Shown here piece after piece: positions 45,101 through 52,336 of a stretch of 64,000 nt of DNA. Location of the stretch: NCBI GenBank assembly GCA_017893485.1, contig CM030366.1:186479947-186543946 (forward strand), written 5' to 3'. The first letter of the stretch is position 1, and every line of letters starts with the position of its first letter. The position numbers and the translations under genes were made by a program. Origin of the DNA: Hemerocallis citrina. Lineage: Eukaryota > Streptophyta > Magnoliopsida > Asparagales > Asphodelaceae. The notes beneath the pieces were generated by a model. That model did not search any database and had not been told where the DNA came from. It saw nothing but the letters and a program-made list of their open reading frames with translations.

Positions 45101-46004
45101 GATGAAAGAAGTTTCAGATCCAGGGTTATGGTTTAGGGATTATAAAGAGGGAAATTTCTGGGGTGTTGGAGATGAGGATGTTCTGTTGATCCTAATTGTA
45201 AGAGGGTACAAGTCTTGCAAAGAGGAGGTTGACATTGGTGTGTCAACAGTGGAGGTAAGGAGGAAGATGGAGATTTTTTTTTGCTTTTATTTTATTTTTT
45301 TTGCTTTTATTTTATTTTTATTTTTTTAATTTTTTGTAATCAATCCCTCATCAATATGCACCCTTTACAATTGCAAGGGTATATGTGTAATTAAAGAAAG
45401 CTTTAACTTCTAGGGGCTAAATTATGGAATTTAGGTGGAGATGAGATTTTTTCAGTGTATAGCAGAATAACTTGATTACTTCATATTAGATTTTTTTATT
45501 TGTTTCATCATTTTGACTCATGAAAGGTTCTGATTTGTCTTGTGAGATAGAGAAGATGGGAATCTATTTGTGATGTAATTTGTGACCATGGGTTCCTATT
45601 ATTTGTCATTTTCTCTTGTATTTTTTCTTTGGGAAAGGACATATTCTACATCTGCTAATTGCAGTATGAATTATCAGTAACTGAAACAAAATTTCATTGT
45701 ACTGTAGGTCTTAGATACCCGTGGCCGCTTATTGACAGCTTTGGGGTACGGATTGTGGCCACCGATGGTTCTATTCTCTGAAATTGTTCAAACTTTCATC
45801 CTTGCAGACTTCTGTTACTACTATGTAAAGAGGTGAGGCCGAGGCTAACTACTTATTACTTGCATCTACGACTTTACTGATTGAGATAATTTGAAAATCT
45901 TATTCTGCTTTCTTTGTTTATTGTTTATTGTTTATTGTTTATTCCTTTCATTCAGTATGGTTGGTGGGCAACTTGTGCTACGTCTTCCCTCAGGAGTGGT
46001 GTGA
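14848..46004 (+). CDS. ER lumen protein-retaining receptor-like (ERD2/KDEL receptor family, long form), six exons
   Basis: Coding exons: 14848-15118, 21786-21985, 22534-22674, 22749-22829, 45708-45832 and 45956-46004. They total 867 nt, that is 288 aa plus TGA. Every junction is GT-AG, and phases agree throughout (1,0,0,0,2). The product resembles the plant ERD2-like proteins of about 270 residues, which carry an extra N-terminal hydrophobic segment compared with canonical 215-aa ERD2. Recognisable stretches are [67 protein letters not shown] and the C-terminal RLPSGVV. The family is a multi-pass membrane protein of the Golgi/ER; the founding members return HDEL/KDEL cargo to the ER, but the role of this long form is less certain. 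The start was chosen for its position before a Ser-rich leader and after the GA-rich leader DNA. Introns 1 and 4 are inflated by transposons. Confidence 0.93.
15709..16502 (-). mobile_element. Solo LTR of a Tat-clade gypsy element in intron 1
   Basis: Termini TGATGCGG...CTACCACA are flanked by the 5-bp duplication ATTAC (15704-15708, 16503-16507). Minus-strand TATA CTATAAATA lies at 16037-16045. Blocks such as ACACCGGGGTTTATTCCGG and CAAAAGATTGGTTAC parallel the LTRs of the Tat element at 29232 and 44239, so a related family is likely. There is no internal region: the signature of LTR-LTR recombination. Confidence 0.85.
16508..19531. other. Intron 1 interior; possible hAT remnant near 17716-18632
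   Basis: No coding exon is supported. 17716-17890 contains repeated TATATCGG/CCGATATTG motifs, and 18595-18632 ends GAGTTCTAAAACCTTG. This resembles the subterminal repeats and terminus of the hAT family at 23351, but the left terminus and target duplication were not found. Confidence 0.35.
19543..19683 (+). mobile_element. tRNA-derived SINE
   Basis: 141-bp element flanked by the 11-bp direct repeat ACCTCTAAACG (19532-19542, 19684-19694). An A-box-like TCTAGTGGTGAGCC is followed by a B-box-like GGGAGTTCAAATTC, the internal RNA polymerase III promoter pattern. The 3' end is A-rich. Fits a plant SINE mobilised by a LINE. Confidence 0.75.
20075..20310 (+). pseudogene. Decayed partial copy of receptor exon 1 within intron 1
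   Basis: Several collinear matches to exon 1: TCTTCATCTTCAT, CAGGTGAAGGCGGTG, CCTCTGCTTCATTGTTCACGA (one base substitution from exon 1 over most of its length), GCCACCGAGGCCTGGAACACC and ATTGACATCTCT. Indels, a duplicated TGCTTCATTGTTCACGA-type block and stops destroy the frame. Upstream G/A-rich DNA also resembles the gene leader. The copy lies between exon 1 and exon 2 in the same orientation. Confidence 0.72.
20311..21785 (+). other. Intron 1, 3' portion
   Basis: AT-rich intronic DNA ending in a pyrimidine-rich tract and TGCAG acceptor at 21785. No other feature is supported. Confidence 0.6.
21786..21985 (+). CDS. Receptor exon 2
   Basis: Preceded by TGCAG and followed by GTGAGT. Encodes the highly conserved block around [19 protein letters not shown] and [17 protein letters not shown], with two to three membrane segments. 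Ends in phase 0. Confidence 0.95.
22534..22674 (+). CDS. Receptor exon 3
   Basis: Starts after GATGCAG and ends before GTATGT. 47 codons in phase 0, including [16 protein letters not shown] and [16 protein letters not shown]. Confidence 0.95.
22749..22829 (+). CDS. Receptor exon 4
   Basis: Starts after GGCAG and ends before GTTCGG. 27 codons ([14 protein letters not shown]... CAHWVLQ), phase 0. The following intron is 22,878 bp. Confidence 0.94.
23056..24638 (-). pseudogene. hAT transposase fragments (BED/DUF659 type), interrupted by a nested element
   Basis: Minus-strand pieces in order: 24638-24405 (basic linker region, frameshifted), 24408-24178 ([39 protein letters not shown]), 24212-23983 ([29 protein letters not shown]), then after the inserted element 23350-23056 ([12 protein letters not shown]..., [17 protein letters not shown]). 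The DNTSNN and [10 protein letters not shown] motifs are typical of this hAT branch. The frame entering the nested insertion at 23983 resumes directly at 23350, which shows that the insertion split an already existing coding region. Frameshifts and the missing C-terminus make it non-functional. Confidence 0.8.
23351..23982. mobile_element. Non-autonomous hAT, family C, copy 1, nested in a family C transposase
   Basis: 632 bp. Termini are CACTGTTTAAATTTCC and (complement) CATGGTTTTAAATCTC, flanked by the perfect 8-bp duplication ACCGTGTG (23343-23350, 23983-23990). Subterminal CCGAAAT repeats are dense at both ends. The interior is AT-rich and non-coding. Confidence 0.92.
25040..25610. repeat. 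TTAACAGTTAACAACTAA-type repeats and (AAG)n microsatellite
   Basis: Degenerate repeats of AACAGTTAACAACTAAT fill 25040-25500, followed by about 14 AAG units at 25556-25600. They lie in the 5' region of the family C hAT and may include transposase-binding subterminal sites. Confidence 0.55.
26219..27299 (+). other. Intron 4 sequence without a recognised element
   Basis: AT-rich DNA with no supported reading frame, terminal repeat or target duplication. Confidence 0.5.
27318..27731 (-). mobile_element. RTE-type LINE, 5'-truncated 3' end
   Basis: The minus strand ends in a (TTG)n tail (plus CAACAACAACAACAA at 27318). It carries the C-terminal end of a LINE reverse transcriptase: [39 protein letters not shown]. 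Flanks share an 18-bp direct repeat with two mismatches (27300-27317, 27732-27749), the product of target-primed reverse transcription. The fragment is 414 bp with one visible stop; inactive. Confidence 0.85.
28237..28800 (+). repeat. Possible LTR fragment
   Basis: Starts TGTAATATCCCTAAATGGG, similar in type to the chromovirus LTR terminus at 6330, and contains TATATAATATAG and a GTCATATCTTTCTATACGG-like block. No right end or target duplication was found. Confidence 0.3.
29232..29806 (-). repeat. 3' LTR of the Tat element
   Basis: 575 bp, TGTTGCCGC...ATATCA. The TATA position reads TATCAATA here instead of the TATAAATA of the partner LTR. Confidence 0.93.
29807..29822 (-). other. Polypurine tract of the Tat element
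   Basis: The minus strand reads CGGGAGTGGGGGCTCG directly before the 3' LTR. Confidence 0.75.
30240..31210. repeat. Tandem repeats of 257-276 bp in the Tat 3' region
   Basis: The phrase CTACGTGGCCAGATCTGG starts at 30386, 30643, 30919 and 31176, giving periods of 257, 276 and 257 bp. Units contain GTAGCTCGG boxes; the third period is longer because one GTAGCTCGGGGGC block is doubled. Confidence 0.88.
31300..31559 (+). promoter_or_regulatory. Candidate promoter and leader of the antisense ORF
   Basis: ACTATAAGTTC near 31338 could serve as TATA box. The leader contains AAGGTAAATATATA with a later AC-TTCTCAAG before the ATG at 31560, compatible with a small 5' UTR intron. This is inference from position only. 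Confidence 0.3.
32561..33506 (+). mobile_element. Pack-hAT carrying a ubiquitin-activating enzyme E1 gene fragment
   Basis: 946 bp with perfect 8-bp duplication GAGGAGGT (32553-32560, 33507-33514). The ends TAAGGTTGGTAATTG and (complement) TAGGGCTGTCAACG are inverted, and subterminal regions are rich in CGGGCTTTTAG/GCCCGA repeats. The middle (about 32790-33200) is not repetitive: it contains a leader-like CT-rich stretch and an E1-like coding exon. No transposase; must move with a helper. Confidence 0.87.
32904..33175 (+). pseudogene. Captured N-terminal exon of ubiquitin-activating enzyme E1 (UBA1-like)
   Basis: From ATG at 32904 the frame is Arg/Gln/Glu-rich and then reads [10 protein letters not shown], a TAG stop, [19 protein letters not shown] and [10 protein letters not shown], ending at GAGACAG with a GTCAGT donor-like junction. 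The motif (I/E)[16 protein letters not shown] and GLGAE is a hallmark of the E1 N-terminal adenylation half. The stop replaces the conserved Gln codon by one transition. The retained splice donor and CT-rich 5' leader show capture from genomic DNA, not from mRNA. It is unlikely to make protein but could make RNA related to the E1 gene. Confidence 0.85.
34758..35398. mobile_element. Non-autonomous hAT, family C, copy 2, in the Tat antisense ORF
   Basis: 641 bp; ends CACTGTTTTAAATTTCC and (complement) CATGGTTTTAAATCTC. Perfect 8-bp duplication GCTACCAC (34750-34757, 35399-35406). Nearly collinear with 23351-23982. Confidence 0.94.
35822..35849. repeat. Poly(C) tract of 28 bp
   Basis: Uninterrupted run inside the degenerate antisense ORF. 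Confidence 0.9.
36590..38265. repeat. 117-bp tandem repeats of the Tat element, split by a hAT
   Basis: TAAGCAAGTAG recurs at 36651, 36764, 36889, 37006/37945, 38061 and 38178 (periods 113, 125, 117, 116, 117 after removing the insertion). Each unit includes GAATCGAGCCAAGTGTTGG and AACTCGTCGTTTA. Position between pol and the antisense ORF is typical for Tat elements. Confidence 0.92.
37014..37944. mobile_element. Non-autonomous hAT, family A, copy 2, in the tandem repeats
   Basis: 931 bp; ends TAGGGGTGGACAACTATTAT and (complement) TAGGGGTGGGCATCGG. Perfect 8-bp duplication TAAGCAAG (37006-37013, 37945-37952). Inverted relative to copy 1 at 11406. Confidence 0.94.
38421..39694 (-). pseudogene. 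Integrase of the Tat element
   Basis: The zinc-binding part is split between frames ([24 protein letters not shown] at 39408-39300). The core (39240-38421) shows [12 protein letters not shown] (first Asp) and [11 protein letters not shown] (second Asp). Where the third catalytic Glu is expected the sequence reads NGQEKNANR, with the Glu one position earlier than the usual NGQxE pattern, so activity is doubtful. Further along, [17 protein letters not shown] and the GPYKV segment agree with Tat integrases. The frame breaks near 39220 and again near 39509. Confidence 0.85.
39752..40138 (-). pseudogene. Second (archaeal-type) RNase H of the Tat element
   Basis: 129 residues with all four expected acidic sites: [23 protein letters not shown] and [13 protein letters not shown] second RNase H between the normal RNase H and integrase is diagnostic of the Tat clade. 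Upstream it is separated from the first RNase H by a stop near 40142. Confidence 0.88.
40142..40589 (-). pseudogene. First RNase H of the Tat element
   Basis: Segments [29 protein letters not shown], then after a frameshift near 40410 [19 protein letters not shown] and [11 protein letters not shown]. It is the usual gypsy RNase H that removes the RNA template. Confidence 0.82.
40626..41487 (-). pseudogene. Reverse transcriptase of the Tat element
   Basis: The upstream part (41487-41071) has [33 protein letters not shown] and [10 protein letters not shown]. The frame is lost near 41150 and resumes at 40985. The catalytic motif reads NVDDMLVK, where Tat elements normally have YVDDM, so the Tyr is replaced by Asn. 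[17 protein letters not shown] follows. Frameshift and altered active site both argue against function. Confidence 0.88.
41538..42572 (-). pseudogene. Gag C-terminus and aspartic protease of the Tat element
   Basis: 344 codons. The first 50 residues carry a zinc-knuckle-like segment ([15 protein letters not shown]). Near residue 165 lies the protease active-site region [16 protein letters not shown], and near residue 235 [12 protein letters not shown]. The DNGGS sequence replaces the more common D(T/G)GS. Confidence 0.82.
42572..43327 (-). pseudogene. Gag capsid region of the Tat element
   Basis: 251 codons with the retrotransposon gag signature: [46 protein letters not shown] and [12 protein letters not shown]. 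The frame shifts near 42640 into the downstream gag/protease segment. A Ser/Pro/Arg-rich N-terminal extension lies in other frames at 43367-43612. Confidence 0.85.
43781..44167 (-). pseudogene. Pro/Gln-rich start of gag, Tat element
   Basis: ATG at 44167 lies about 70 bp inside the 5' LTR edge. The 128 residues are Pro/Gln-rich at first ([19 protein letters not shown]) and end ...[17 protein letters not shown] before the frame is lost. Confidence 0.65.
44221..44235 (-). other. Primer-binding site of the Tat element
   Basis: The minus strand reads TGGCGCCGTCTGTGG three bases inside the 5' LTR. Its first nine bases fit the 3' end of the tRNA (Asp-type) used by many Tat/Athila elements. Confidence 0.65.
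44239..44811 (-). repeat. 5' LTR of the Tat element
   Basis: 573 bp, TGTTGCCGC...ATATCA. Minus-strand TATA CTATAAATA at 44488-44496 marks the element promoter. It is followed by the GACGG target duplication. Confidence 0.93.
44817..45707 (+). other. End of intron 4
   Basis: No element recognised except a TTTGCTTTTATTTTATTTTT direct repeat near 45283-45335. Ends with the acceptor ...ACTGTAG at 45707. Confidence 0.6.
45708..45832 (+). CDS. Receptor exon 5
   Basis: Starts after TGTAG, ends before GTGAGG (phase 2). Encodes [19 protein letters not shown] and the last membrane segments, [11 protein letters not shown]. Confidence 0.94.
45956..46004 (+). CDS. Receptor exon 6
   Basis: Starts after TTCAG and encodes [16 protein letters not shown] and TGA (46002-46004). 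The C-terminal RLPSGVV is characteristic of the long-form plant ERD2-like proteins. A possible poly(A) signal is AATAAT near 46048. Confidence 0.93.
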
Positions 46005-46861
46005 ATGGAGTTATGTGTGGATGTTTTGGGCTTATTTATACCCTAAAATAATGTAATCTTAGAAGTAGGGTATGGGTCGCTATTTTTCCTTCACTTTTTA
46101 TTTCTTTCTTCCCCCTCGTTGGGGTTCATAGCACTTGTTCAGTCATCATGAGTTGAGAACTGGTTGCAATGTATACTAAGTCCTAACCTTGTCTGTGTTC
46201 ATTAAAGTGGAATTTCAAATGGTTTATCAATGCATACTGTGTGATACAGAAACATCAAGCACCTGCTACTTGACTTTAAATCCTGTAAGGTACTAGAGAT
46301 TCGTTACAGTTTTCACCTTGAAAATTGAATTTGGTTGGCTATTCTTGATTCCAAAAAAATTTAAGTTGGCGTTAACTTTGGAAACTGGAGATAACCTTCT
46401 CTCAGATTGCGGTGTTTTTGAACTCATCGAGAGATCCTTCTATTAGTTGTCGTGATTTTTAACCCATATTCTTACCGTTAATTTGATCTTCTGCAAATTT
46501 TGTTTGGGCTGATGTTTAGATGTACATGATGAAGTAAATCCCCTTGACAATTTCAATCTGATTTGTGATTTTTGGATAAAAAAGTTGAGGGCAATATCGG
46601 CCAAGTGTCATTCCTTCCTATGCCTACCAGAATGTATAACTGGATATAGATTTCTAACTGTGGTTCATATTTTCTTGTATTCGTGAACTGCATGATGATT
46701 ATGGTAGAAGGTTATATCGAACAGAAGCATAAGTTCCTGATTGTGGACAGTTTTGGAGAGAGAGGAGAGTTTGATGTCATTGTATCTTTTGCCCTTTAGG
46801 CTATGTGGTAGTTGGATTAAGAGACGAAGCCGCCCTAGTGACTTAACAGGTGACTAACATG
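46005..46861 (+). other. 3' UTR and downstream flank
   Basis: No other gene seen. The 3' UTR probably ends within the first few hundred bases. Confidence 0.4.
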
Positions 46862-47157
46862 AGGGAGTAGAACATCCGGCTGAGCAATGAACCACTAAAC
46901 AAAATTGAATGAAAATCGATAGTTAGTTATCAGCAGGCCAGATAGAAGAGGCCAACAACGCAAGTTTGAGATCAATGGCATGTGCTTGTCATCATCTTTC
47001 TATGAGGATTAGGGAGTAGAACATCCGGCTGAGCAATGAACCACTAAACAAAATTGAATGAAAATCGATAGTTAGTTATCAGCAGGCCAGATAGAAGAGG
47101 CCAACAACGCAAGTTTGAGATCAATGGCATGTGCTTGTCATCATCTTTCTATGAGGA
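46862..47157. repeat. Perfect 149-bp tandem duplication
   Basis: AGGGAGTAGAACATCCGGC starts at 46862 and at 47011. I see no mismatch over roughly 146 bp. Confidence 0.95.
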
Positions 47158-47284
47158 GAAATTTGGGCTTTGTCTAGCTTCGCTGTGGTGTATAGGTTGA
47201 GATATAGAATGACTATGTGGAGGGCAACAGCTGCACCCCGATATATAGAATGAGTCCTCATCAGAAACTTTTCCCTTTTTAAAA

Positions 47285-49100
47285 AAATTCCCAAACTCCC
47301 ACTCGCTTTCTTAGACAGCGAGTGTAGACAAAATCCACTCGCTATCTAAGAAAGCGAGTGTTGGTTTTGAATTTTTTGGGTTCTTCCTTGGCGAGCTTGT
47401 TTTAACCATTCGCCTTTTGAGACGGCGAGTGTCGATTGGGAATTTCTTAAACCCCAGCCTCGTTGTTTCGAGCATTGAGTTCTCCCTTCATCTCTTTCTC
47501 TCAACTCTCCCTCTAGCCGCCAAATTCGAGCATTTGGGTCGATTAACCCATCGAAATTTGTTTCAATCTTCCACATCCCTCTCAAGCATCTCTCCTCACT
47601 CTCAACCATCTCTTCTCACACTCGCAAAACCCTAAACCCCAAAATCGAAGATAATCGTGAATTCGTGATTTTGCGAAAAGGAGTGCGGTGGAAGGCTTTA
47701 TATTCCCATCATTTGCACTGTCTACATCCTAAAGCACCAAACTATCCAGAGACAAGCTAGTCTCTGGAAATCTATCAACTCAAAACTCGATATCTCAGAT
47801 ACCGGCGCACATTGACCCAAACTCGCTATTTGAGATAGCAAATCTTGAGTTTGATGCTCTTAGCAATATCCAACCTCCAAACTCGTTTTCTCACAAAGCG
47901 AGTTTAGGCCAAATATTTCCAAGTCAAAATTGCAGTTGCAATCTAACATTTACATTCATATAAACTCCAACATCCATGAATCCAAATTCATTCACAATCT
48001 CTCAACTTCCAATCATTTTGAAACAAATGGAAATTATCATAGTTCAAAATGAAACACATACAAACTACTAGAAAGTCCACATCACATAATAAAACAAATA
48101 CAAACTACTATAAAGTCCACAAAACAAAGACAAACACATACAAACACATCGGAATTTTACATGGTTGAACTGTTTTGAGATCCTCTAGTACTACATCGCT
48201 GCATATTGTGTCCATACAACCCACATTTCGAACATTTCATTCTCGTACCCATGCTAGACATATCTCTTACATCCATGTCGTTGTGAATTCTCGTACCCAT
48301 GCTAGACATATTTCTTAACGTCGTATGCTTGCATCAGCTATGAGTCGTGGTCCATCAATAATAGGCCAATATGCTGGATCTAAAGTAGGATGAAAGAGGA
48401 GAGCCCATGTTTGTGCTAAGGCATTAATTGAGTAAAATGTATCAACATAAGGCTTGTAATGAATTGCACGATATCAATTGCACGATATCCTCTTGAAGTT
48501 TATCGAAATTCCAAAATATGGGTCTTCCAAAGGATGGGTTTAGGGTTTAGAGAGTAAAAGGAGGGAGGGTCGGGAAAGATTAAGTGAATAGATTGAGATT
48601 TATAGGAGATTTTGTGGGTAGGAGGTTGAATTTGGGAGGCTAGGGTTTTGAGTTTCGGAGTAAGAATAGAGAGAAGAAAGTAAAAAAATTCGAGACTGGG
48701 GTTTAAGAAATCCCCAATCGACACTCGCTGTCTCAAACAACGAGTTTGGTTAAAACAAGCTCACTGTTTGAGACAGTGAGTATGGGTTAAGAAAGTTAAA
48801 AAACTTCAATCGACACTCGCTGTCTCAAAAAGCGAGTTTGGTTAAAACAATCTCGTGTTTTGAGACAGCGAGTCTTGACCAAGGAAGAAACATAAAAACC
48901 CCAAACCAATACTCGCTTAGCGAGTGGATTTTGACTACACTCGCTATCTAGAAAGCGAGTTTGGTGAAAATGACCGCTCTGTTTCAGATAACGAGTGTAG
49001 GCATAGGTGTTTGTCCACGCATTGGCGAAAAAATTTGTATAAAAAAAATCAAAGTAAGACTCGCTATCTGAAACAACGAGCGTAGTTGTACCACAAATTA
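47285..49100 (-). mobile_element. MuDR-derived element with palindrome-array ends (GTCTCAAA core)
   Basis: Both ends are arrays of imperfect palindromes, for example CACTCGCTATCTAAGAAAGC plus GAGTG on the left and ACTCGCTGTCTCAAAAAGCGAG on the right. The arrays are inverted copies of each other: AATTTCTTAAACCCCAG on the left reads as its complement CTGGGGTTTAAGAAATCCCC near 48700. The interior has leader-like CT-rich DNA on both sides and a remnant of a MuDR-type transposase C-terminus (48157-48470, minus). Exact termini and target duplication were not found. Confidence 0.7.
48157..48470 (-). pseudogene. MuDR-type transposase C-terminus with CCHC zinc knuckle
   Basis: The minus strand reads LAQTWALLFHPTLDPAYWP, IIDGPRLIADASIRR, then MGTRMKCSKCGLYGHNMQRC and a TAA stop at 48157-48159. 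The CX2CX4HX4C knuckle near the C-terminus is typical of MuDR/MULE transposases. A 49-bp local duplication (copies starting near 48239 and 48288) and stops break the frame. The N-terminal and catalytic parts are missing. Confidence 0.7.
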
Positions 49101-50014
49101 TTTACTTTTTCAAAAAGATCTGAAAAGATAAATTAAAAAAAAAAGAGCGTTCTGGGGCTCAGTTTAAAAAAGAGAAAAAATGTATGAAACGTGCAGTACT
49201 TCACAGTTTCAATTGATAGTCATTGTTCTCACTACATCACTGCTAACATCAAGGAACTGTTCGCTCGAGCATGGCCTCTTGTTTACCTTTAGGGGGAACC
49301 AAATCACAGTAGACTACAAGATTTTTGGATCTACTTTTCCTCTTTTATTTCCCTTCTTCCTTTCGTTATTGTAGGAAAGTGTAATATAATAAACTCGCCT
49401 TCCAAGAAAAAAAGGGAAGATCACCTTCTAATAATTCCGAAGTTTCATATTTTTTCTGATTTTATCAATTATAATGGCCTCATGTACAGTGGCTATGTAG
49501 CAGCAACTTTCACATGGTCTAACGGTCACGATGAAAATTCTCAGATTTGCGTGACGCTTGACAAAGCTTATGGGCCAACGAGATGGCTAGAAAGATTTCC
49601 TCACTGCTCGCTCTGTCACCTCCCGTCATTGAAAGCTATCATTGCCTAGTGCTTCTTTACACTATCAGAGTCTTCAGTGTTGCATGCTAAAAAATGGTAA
49701 AATGACAAAATAGAAATAGCAATTTTTTTTTTTGCCATGCCATCTCGAACTCAACTCCTCTCATTTCCTGAGCATCTCCCTACAGTAGTTTTTTTTGTAC
49801 TAGATACTTTGGCTTATATATATATATATAGTTTCTTGAGGTATGCTTGTCCTACCTTTTCCAGTCAAAAAAAAAAAAGAAATAGCAATTTTTTAATTTG
49901 ATGCACTGATGAATTGCTAAAATATGGGAAAGGAAATGAAAAATTGAACGGACGAATCATGATGTTTCGCCTGAACAAAATTTTAATTTTTTTTTTTTTG
50001 TCTTGAATAGTGTA

Positions 50015-50091
<77 letters not shown>

Positions 50092-51131
50092 CGTCGGAGA
50101 GAAGAAAAAAAAATCTACATACGAAACATCCGTCGCCTTTTGAAATTTATTTGGCTTTTTTTCTTATATATTATAGTGACCCATAGAAATCATATGAGTC
50201 AATCAATAATTCATAGAAAATCCAATGGTCCCAATCCATAATCCCTAGAAGATCATATGCAATCCAACCCATAGAATCCCAAAATATTCAAAAAAAATTG
50301 TTGCAATCAAAGCTCTGGATGATGCTCTGGACGAAACATCGTCCGAGTTTTATTGGTTTTTTTTTCCAGGTTTTTTTTAAAATTATAAACAATCTTTAAA
50401 AAAATCGAGATTTTAAAAAAAATCCGGGTTTTTTAATTCATCGGACGGTTGATTAAAAATATTATAAAATATTTGGAACAAAATATAATATTTTGTCCGC
50501 AATAATATGCATTTTACCCAATTTTCTCTCAAATATAGCAAACAATCTACTGTACCGATTTTGCTAAAAATGTCAAAATAGCAAACCAGCACGTCAATTG
50601 CTAAAAAATGGATAAAATGGAAAACCACCGTGGATGCTGTTAGAGCTCCTAAAAGGCCATGTAGGCCCTTCAAAATTGAGGCCATGTAGGTGAGACATCC
50701 AGGCTACTTGGAGTTGGAGATACTCCACCAGTCTTGTTGGGATGTTACCAACTCGGGTTTTCAGGTCAAAACAGCCTTATTCAGATCCGCTGCCAGTCGG
50801 CGACATCAGAAAGAGTTTGCATATCTAAAAGACCAAATCGAAGATGCCAAGCGAAGAAATTACACAAATATCCTTTAATATATATATATATATAATATAT
50901 AAATAAATATATATATTAAATTTGCAGATATCCGCATCTTCCGAATTTTCTTTTGTATTATCCGATTTTTTTTATTTGGATATCCAAATCTGTATCCGTA
51001 TCCGCATGTATAAAGATTTTTCATATATGTATTCGCTTTAAATTCGAATACGAATCGAATCAGATATATCCTTAGCAAAAGTGAAAACCATTGCAGAGGT
51101 GTAATGCTTTTTCTCTTAACCACAAACACAT
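49101..51131. other. No gene seen; microsatellites
   Basis: AT-rich DNA containing a (GT)n-(AT)n tract at about 50013-50088 and shorter TA tracts near 49816 and 50878. No supported coding region. Confidence 0.5.
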
Positions 51132-51140
51132 CCAATTGTG

Positions 51141-51996
51141 GAAATTTTTTTATATGCCATTTTTCAAAACTATTTGTAGAAAGAGGACAGTTGTCAAAGT
51201 ATTTACGCTCGTGGACTTAATAACTATACTCGTCGTTCCCAATGACGAGTTTAGTTGTTTCAGTGTAGTTTTTTTTTAATTATTTTTTTAGAAACTTGTT
51301 TTCAACGGCGAGTTTAGTTCAAAATTTTCAATAAAAACTCGTCGTTCCCAACAGCGAGAACATTTACACTAGACTCGTTGTTAGGAAAAGACGAGTTTAG
51401 TACTTTTTTTTGGGGGGGGGGGGGGGGGGGGGGGGTAGACTCGATGTTCCCAACTGCGAGGACATTTACACCAGACTCGCGGTTGGGAACGACGAGTTTA
51501 GTTCACTTTTTTTTTTTTTTTGAAGACTCGCTGTTCCCAACGGCGAGGACATTTACACTAGACTCGTCGTTGGGAACGACGAGTTTAGTTCAAAAAAATA
51601 ATTTATATAGTTTTTTTTTCAAAAATTCACTAAGTCTAACTGAGTGTTTCACCCTTTGTGAAATTTCTTACATCCTCACCCTTCCCAACATCGAGTCTGA
51701 TATAAATGTCCTCACCGTTGGGAACAGCGAGTCTTTATTGAAATTTTGAACTAAACTCGCTATTCCCAGTAGCGAGTCTAGTGTAAATGTCCTCGCCATT
51801 GGGAACGACGAGTCTTCATTGAAAGTTTTGAACTGATCGGCATTGGGAACGGCCGTGTCCTAGCGGCGAGCATGAAACGACTAAATCACCATTGAAAATG
51901 ACGAGTTTAGTTGTTGAGTCCAAAAGCACAAATACTTTGGCGACTATCCTCTTTATGCAAATAGTTTCGAAAAAATGGCACATTAAAGAAAAATCT
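51141..51996. mobile_element. Palindrome-array MULE-like element, GTTCCCAAC core, complete
   Basis: 856 bp flanked by the 9-bp duplication CCAATTGTG (51132-51140, 51997-52005), the size made by Mutator-like transposases. Terminal inverted repeats of about 100 bp begin GAAATTTTTTTATATGCCAT and end (complement) AGATTTTTCTTTAATGTGCC. Between them are about 12 serial palindromes such as ACTCGTCGTTGGGAACGACGAG. A 24-bp G tract lies at 51412-51435. There is no coding capacity. Confidence 0.85.
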
Positions 51997-52336
51997 CCAA
52001 TTGTGGGAATTGTCTCAATTTAACAAAAATGGATTTTGAATAATTTTGGAAGAAGATAGGGTTAAAATTGGAAAATCTCTTCCTCCACTTCCACCACCGG
52101 CCAACACTCCTACTCCACCGCCATCTCCATCCCCTCCATTTCAAATCCACCCCCGCCCCCCACAACCATTCATCCCCTTTCTATCACTGTGAAACCTCCT
52201 TACTTTAGATCTTAGAAAGCTAACTTTCTTGAATTAGTAGATCTAACCTTCCAAAATCCAAATCCATGGCTTCGAGGACACCAACATTGATCAATATATA
52301 GAGAAAGAAGTTTGCTGGAAGAGAGTGATGAAAGAT

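Noticed and set aside
50014..50241. 75-codon frame of alternating Tyr-Ile
   Set aside because: Translation of a (TA)n microsatellite.
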